Source: Sulfurospirillaceae bacterium
Lineage (GTDB): Bacteria > Campylobacterota > Campylobacteria > Campylobacterales > Sulfurospirillaceae
Direction of reading: 5' to 3'
NCBI GenBank assembly: GCA_028705785.1
Contig: JAQWCT010000023.1
Coordinates: 1-17,425, forward strand
Length of the DNA: 17,425 bases
Translations under genes and position numbers: made by a program
Notes under the pieces: model-generated
Database searches by the model: none
What the model was told of the DNA's origin: nothing
What the model saw: the letters and a program-made list of their open reading frames with translations, nothing else
Shown here: piece after piece, positions 15,022-17,425 of the stretch
Layout: every line of letters starts with the position of its first letter
How positions within the stretch are numbered: position 1 is the stretch's first letter

Positions 15022-16191
15022 ATGAATACCTTAATCTCTTCCATAACGCCCAATATTCCTTGGGGCATTGATGTACCGAACTATTTTTGGTTTACAGGAA
15101 GTTCTGCGGCTGCGTTTATTATCTCTAGTTTTGCCCATGTATTTGGGATGGAGCGCTATAAACCCATTGCTGGATTTTCACTTTTGATGGCGTTTGTCCT
15201 TTTAGTCGCGGCTCCTTTAAATTTGATTGATGATTTAAAACAACCAGGGCGTATTTTTAACTTTTTCTTTTACGGTTGGGAAAACTTTACGACTTCTCCG
15301 ATGAAGTGGGGTGTTATCCTTTTGTTGGCGTATCCTGTTTTAATATTTTTTGAAGCGTTGTACATATATAGACCATATTTTGTTAAAAAGATGGCAGTGG
15401 CAAATGGGTTTGCTCGCTCATTCTATGGTTTTTTAACACTAGGTAGAAGTGGTGTTACGCAAGCGGATTTAGATAAAGACCATAAAGTAGGAAAAAGACT
15501 AGGCATTATCGGTATTCCTTTGGCATTGTGTGTGCATGGATATACAGGATATATTTTAGGGGCAGTTCATGCCAATGCGTTATGGCATACCCCTTTGATG
15601 CCTATCTTGTTTTTAGCTTCTGCGATGGTTTCTGGAACGGGATTTTTGATTATTGTTATCCCTATTTTTCAAAAATTATTTACTTCTATGGGGAGTGTCA
15701 ATCAAGAAACAATGGTAGATTTGGCGAAATTATTGGCACTTTTTATTGTGATTGATTTAGTGATTCGCTTTTTATGGTTGACTTTTGCCATGCCGTTTAA
15801 TGGTGAAGAAAAATACCTTTTATACGCGTTTTTTGAACTTAATTTTCATGAAGTGTTGTATGTGGAATATCTGCTTTGCCTTATCGTACCTATGATTGTA
15901 GGCTTTAGTGCTCTAAGGGAAAACTTTATGGTTTTGTATATCGCAGGTATTTTATCAGTGGTAGGTGTTTGGCTGTTTAGATGGAACACGGTTATTGGAG
16001 GACAAAGCATTCCTAAAACATCTCCGGGCTTTTTAAGTTATGCGCCAGATATCGTTGGTCAAAGTAGTATTTTTTCTGTGCTTTCAAATTGGGGCATTTT
16101 AATTGCGCTTATCTGTTTTATTTTGGTTATTTTTCCTTGGGATGAGGAGATGGAAGAAAGTTATAGCAAAAGGGTAAATCATGGAAAATAG
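15022..16191 (+). CDS. ttrC: Tetrathionate reductase membrane subunit TtrC (NrfD/PsrC family)
   Basis: A 389-residue integral membrane protein with about nine to ten hydrophobic segments, of the NrfD/PsrC family. Such subunits anchor the reductase and oxidise menaquinol without haem. The N-terminus (PWGIDVPNYFWFTGSSAAAFIISS) and the loop with PLNLIDDLKQPGR are typical of the family, as is the conserved histidine region CVHGYTGYILGAVHANALWHTP. It is somewhat longer than the roughly 340 residues I recall for Salmonella TtrC. The ATG lies 1 bp after ttrB, with AAAGGA (15008-15013) upstream. The last 11 bp overlap ttrA, so the three subunits are translationally coupled. The subfamily call rests mainly on its TtrB and TtrA neighbours, because NrfD-family sequences alone do not reveal the substrate. 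Confidence 0.9.
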   Translation: MNTLISSITPNIPWGIDVPNYFWFTGSSAAAFIISSFAHVFGMERYKPIAGFSLLMAFVLLVAAPLNLIDDLKQPGRIFNFFFYGWENFTTSPMKWGVILLLAYPVLIFFEALYIYRPYFVKKMAVANGFARSFYGFLTLGRSGVTQADLDKDHKVGKRLGIIGIPLALCVHGYTGYILGAVHANALWHTPLMPILFLASAMVSGTGFLIIVIPIFQKLFTSMGSVNQETMVDLAKLLALFIVIDLVIRFLWLTFAMPFNGEEKYLLYAFFELNFHEVLYVEYLLCLIVPMIVGFSALRENFMVLYIAGILSVVGVWLFRWNTVIGGQSIPKTSPGFLSYAPDIVGQSSIFSVLSNWGILIALICFILVIFPWDEEMEESYSKRVNHGK

Positions 16192-17425
16192 TAGACGAAA
16201 CTTTTTAATCGGTACAGGACTTGTTGCCGCTTCCGCTTCAGTGGTAGGGTATAAAGACACACTTGGTGCAGTAGCATTACTCAAAGACAAAGGTGAAAAA
16301 GCAAAAGATGCTATCTATTTTAATGCTGAGGCTTCAGAATATACCATGCGTGAGGGAAAGTTTATACCCAATGAGCAATACACCATGGCAAATAGCGTAT
16401 GCAATGGCTGTACAACGCATTGTGGTGTGCGCGTGAAGATAGAAAAGCAAAGTGGTAAAGTGGTTCGAGTATTAGGCAATCCATACAACCCACTCTCCAG
16501 TGACCCTTGGATGCCTTATGCTACGCCTATCGCCAAAAGTTTTGAGTTGATGGGTGAGTATCGTTCCAGCGTGTGTGCGAGAGGCAATGTCGTTTTTGAT
16601 AAATTACATGATTCGTTTAGGGTCTTAAAACCACTCAAGCGTGTAGGCAAACGAGGCGAAAATAGATGGGTTGAAATCGAGATAGAACAGTTAATCGATG
16701 AGGTCGTAAAAGGTGGCAATCTTTTTGGCGAGGGCGAAGTCGAAGGTCTAGCCAAAACCAGAGATTTAGAAACACTTATCAATCCTGATGAGCCTAGTTT
16801 TGGGATGAAGGCTAATGGGCTTTGTGTTATAGGTACTGCGGATGAGGGCCGACAAAACTTTATCGTTCCTCGCTTTGTACAATCCTATGGTACGGTTAAC
16901 TTTATGGGACATACTTCTATTTGTGGACTCTCCATGCGAGCAGGAGAGGCAGCGTATTTGGGTGATTTTGCAAAGTCTCCGCACCTTAAGCCTGATTTTG
17001 AACATTGTGAATATCTACTTAACATTGGAACGGCACCTGGTCAAGCGGGAAATCCTTTTAAGAGACAAGGCAAACTTTTGTGCGAAGCTAGAAGCAACGG
17101 CAATCTCAAATATGCAACTGTCCTTCCTATGCAATCCAACAGCGATACGATTTCAATAGGAGATAAAAGCAGTTGGATACCTGTTATCCCAGGTGGCGAT
17201 TTGGCTTTTGTCATGGGCTTATTGCAAGTTATCATTGAAAATAAACTCTATAACCAAACTTACCTTTCCATTCCTAGTGAAAAAGCAAAAGTAACCCTCA
17301 AAGATGCTTCATGGACAAATGCAACACATCTGATTATCCAAGATGAGGAAAATTTTGGCAAAGTGCTCAAAGATGGTGAGGTGTTTTTGGTGCTTGATAG
17401 TGTCGATAATGTGCTTAAAAATGCC
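16181..17425 (+). CDS. ttrA: Tetrathionate reductase catalytic subunit TtrA (3' end outside window)
   Basis: The first 415 residues of a molybdopterin oxidoreductase (DMSO reductase family), open to the right edge; the family is about 1000 residues long. It reduces tetrathionate to thiosulfate on the outer face of the membrane. A Tat signal (SRRNFLIGTGLVAASAS, 4-20) starts the protein. The N-terminal [4Fe-4S] site is C74-x2-C77-x3-C81 with C132. The expected Mo ligand is C248 in HTSICGLSMRAGE (codon TGT at 16922-16924). RVGKRGENRW, GGNLFGEGEVEGL, DEGRQNF, GQAGNPFKRQ and SWTNATHL parallel Salmonella TtrA closely as I recall it, which distinguishes it from PhsA, PsrA and arsenate reductases. 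ATG 16181 lies inside the end of ttrC (11-bp overlap), with AAAAGGG (16168-16174) 6 nt upstream. No frameshift or stop was seen. Confidence 0.93.
   Translation, partial: MENSRRNFLIGTGLVAASASVVGYKDTLGAVALLKDKGEKAKDAIYFNAEASEYTMREGKFIPNEQYTMANSVCNGCTTHCGVRVKIEKQSGKVVRVLGNPYNPLSSDPWMPYATPIAKSFELMGEYRSSVCARGNVVFDKLHDSFRVLKPLKRVGKRGENRWVEIEIEQLIDEVVKGGNLFGEGEVEGLAKTRDLETLINPDEPSFGMKANGLCVIGTADEGRQNFIVPRFVQSYGTVNFMGHTSICGLSMRAGEAAYLGDFAKSPHLKPDFEHCEYLLNIGTAPGQAGNPFKRQGKLLCEARSNGNLKYATVLPMQSNSDTISIGDKSSWIPVIPGGDLAFVMGLLQVIIENKLYNQTYLSIPSEKAKVTLKDASWTNATHLIIQDEENFGKVLKDGEVFLVLDSVDNVLKNA

Overview
The window reads as chromosomal DNA of a free-living, respiratory member of the Campylobacterota (Epsilonproteobacteria). 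A Sulfurospirillum-like organism is the best guess. The basis is AT-rich DNA with AT-biased codons, T-rich promoters that show a TATAAT box but no clear -35, frequent TTG starts, a histidine kinase of the HQWRQPL type common in this phylum, and a tetrathionate reductase operon. The genus is inference; the family calls rest on recognisable protein motifs. Every gene I accept lies on the + strand.

Layout. (1) 1-744: C-terminal half of an aromatic amino acid permease (AroP/PheP type), cut by the window edge and followed by a strong inverted repeat. (2) 745-1113: the only long non-coding stretch. It holds a roughly 266-bp palindromic element (779-1044) with 31-bp terminal inverted repeats and two large internal stems, which looks like a MITE or structured repeat. 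(3) 1114-4674: a TauE/SafE (TSUP) permease gene and uvrA, 6 bp apart. (4) 4806-7603: two tandem full-length dctA-type C4-dicarboxylate symporter genes, each with its own -10 box and each followed or separated by a hairpin. (5) 7692-14158: a tightly packed run of HDOD protein, polA (complete, with intact 5' nuclease and proofreading motifs), mntP, an OmpR-family response regulator and a membrane histidine kinase. Gaps inside the run are 25 bp or less, or the genes overlap. (6) 14223-17425: ttrB-ttrC-ttrA, the tetrathionate reductase iron-sulfur subunit, membrane quinol-oxidising subunit and molybdopterin catalytic subunit. ttrA is cut by the right edge after 415 codons.

How it fits together. 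The ttr genes should let the cell respire tetrathionate to thiosulfate with menaquinol. The two-component pair just upstream sits where TtrRS sits in Salmonella but belongs to different protein families, so it is a candidate non-orthologous regulator. The DctA pair would bring in fumarate, malate or succinate, which serve as carbon source and electron acceptor in this kind of bacterium. UvrA and Pol I are housekeeping repair proteins.

The most unusual signals are three. The near-perfect palindrome TTACATGTAA is strongly over-represented between and inside genes (six exact copies where about 0.05 are expected from base composition). The structured element upstream of the TSUP-uvrA pair carries an outward-facing TATAAT box. 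The second DctA copy has lost the sodium-site aspartate that the first copy keeps. No CRISPR array, tRNA, rRNA, transposase or phage gene was seen.
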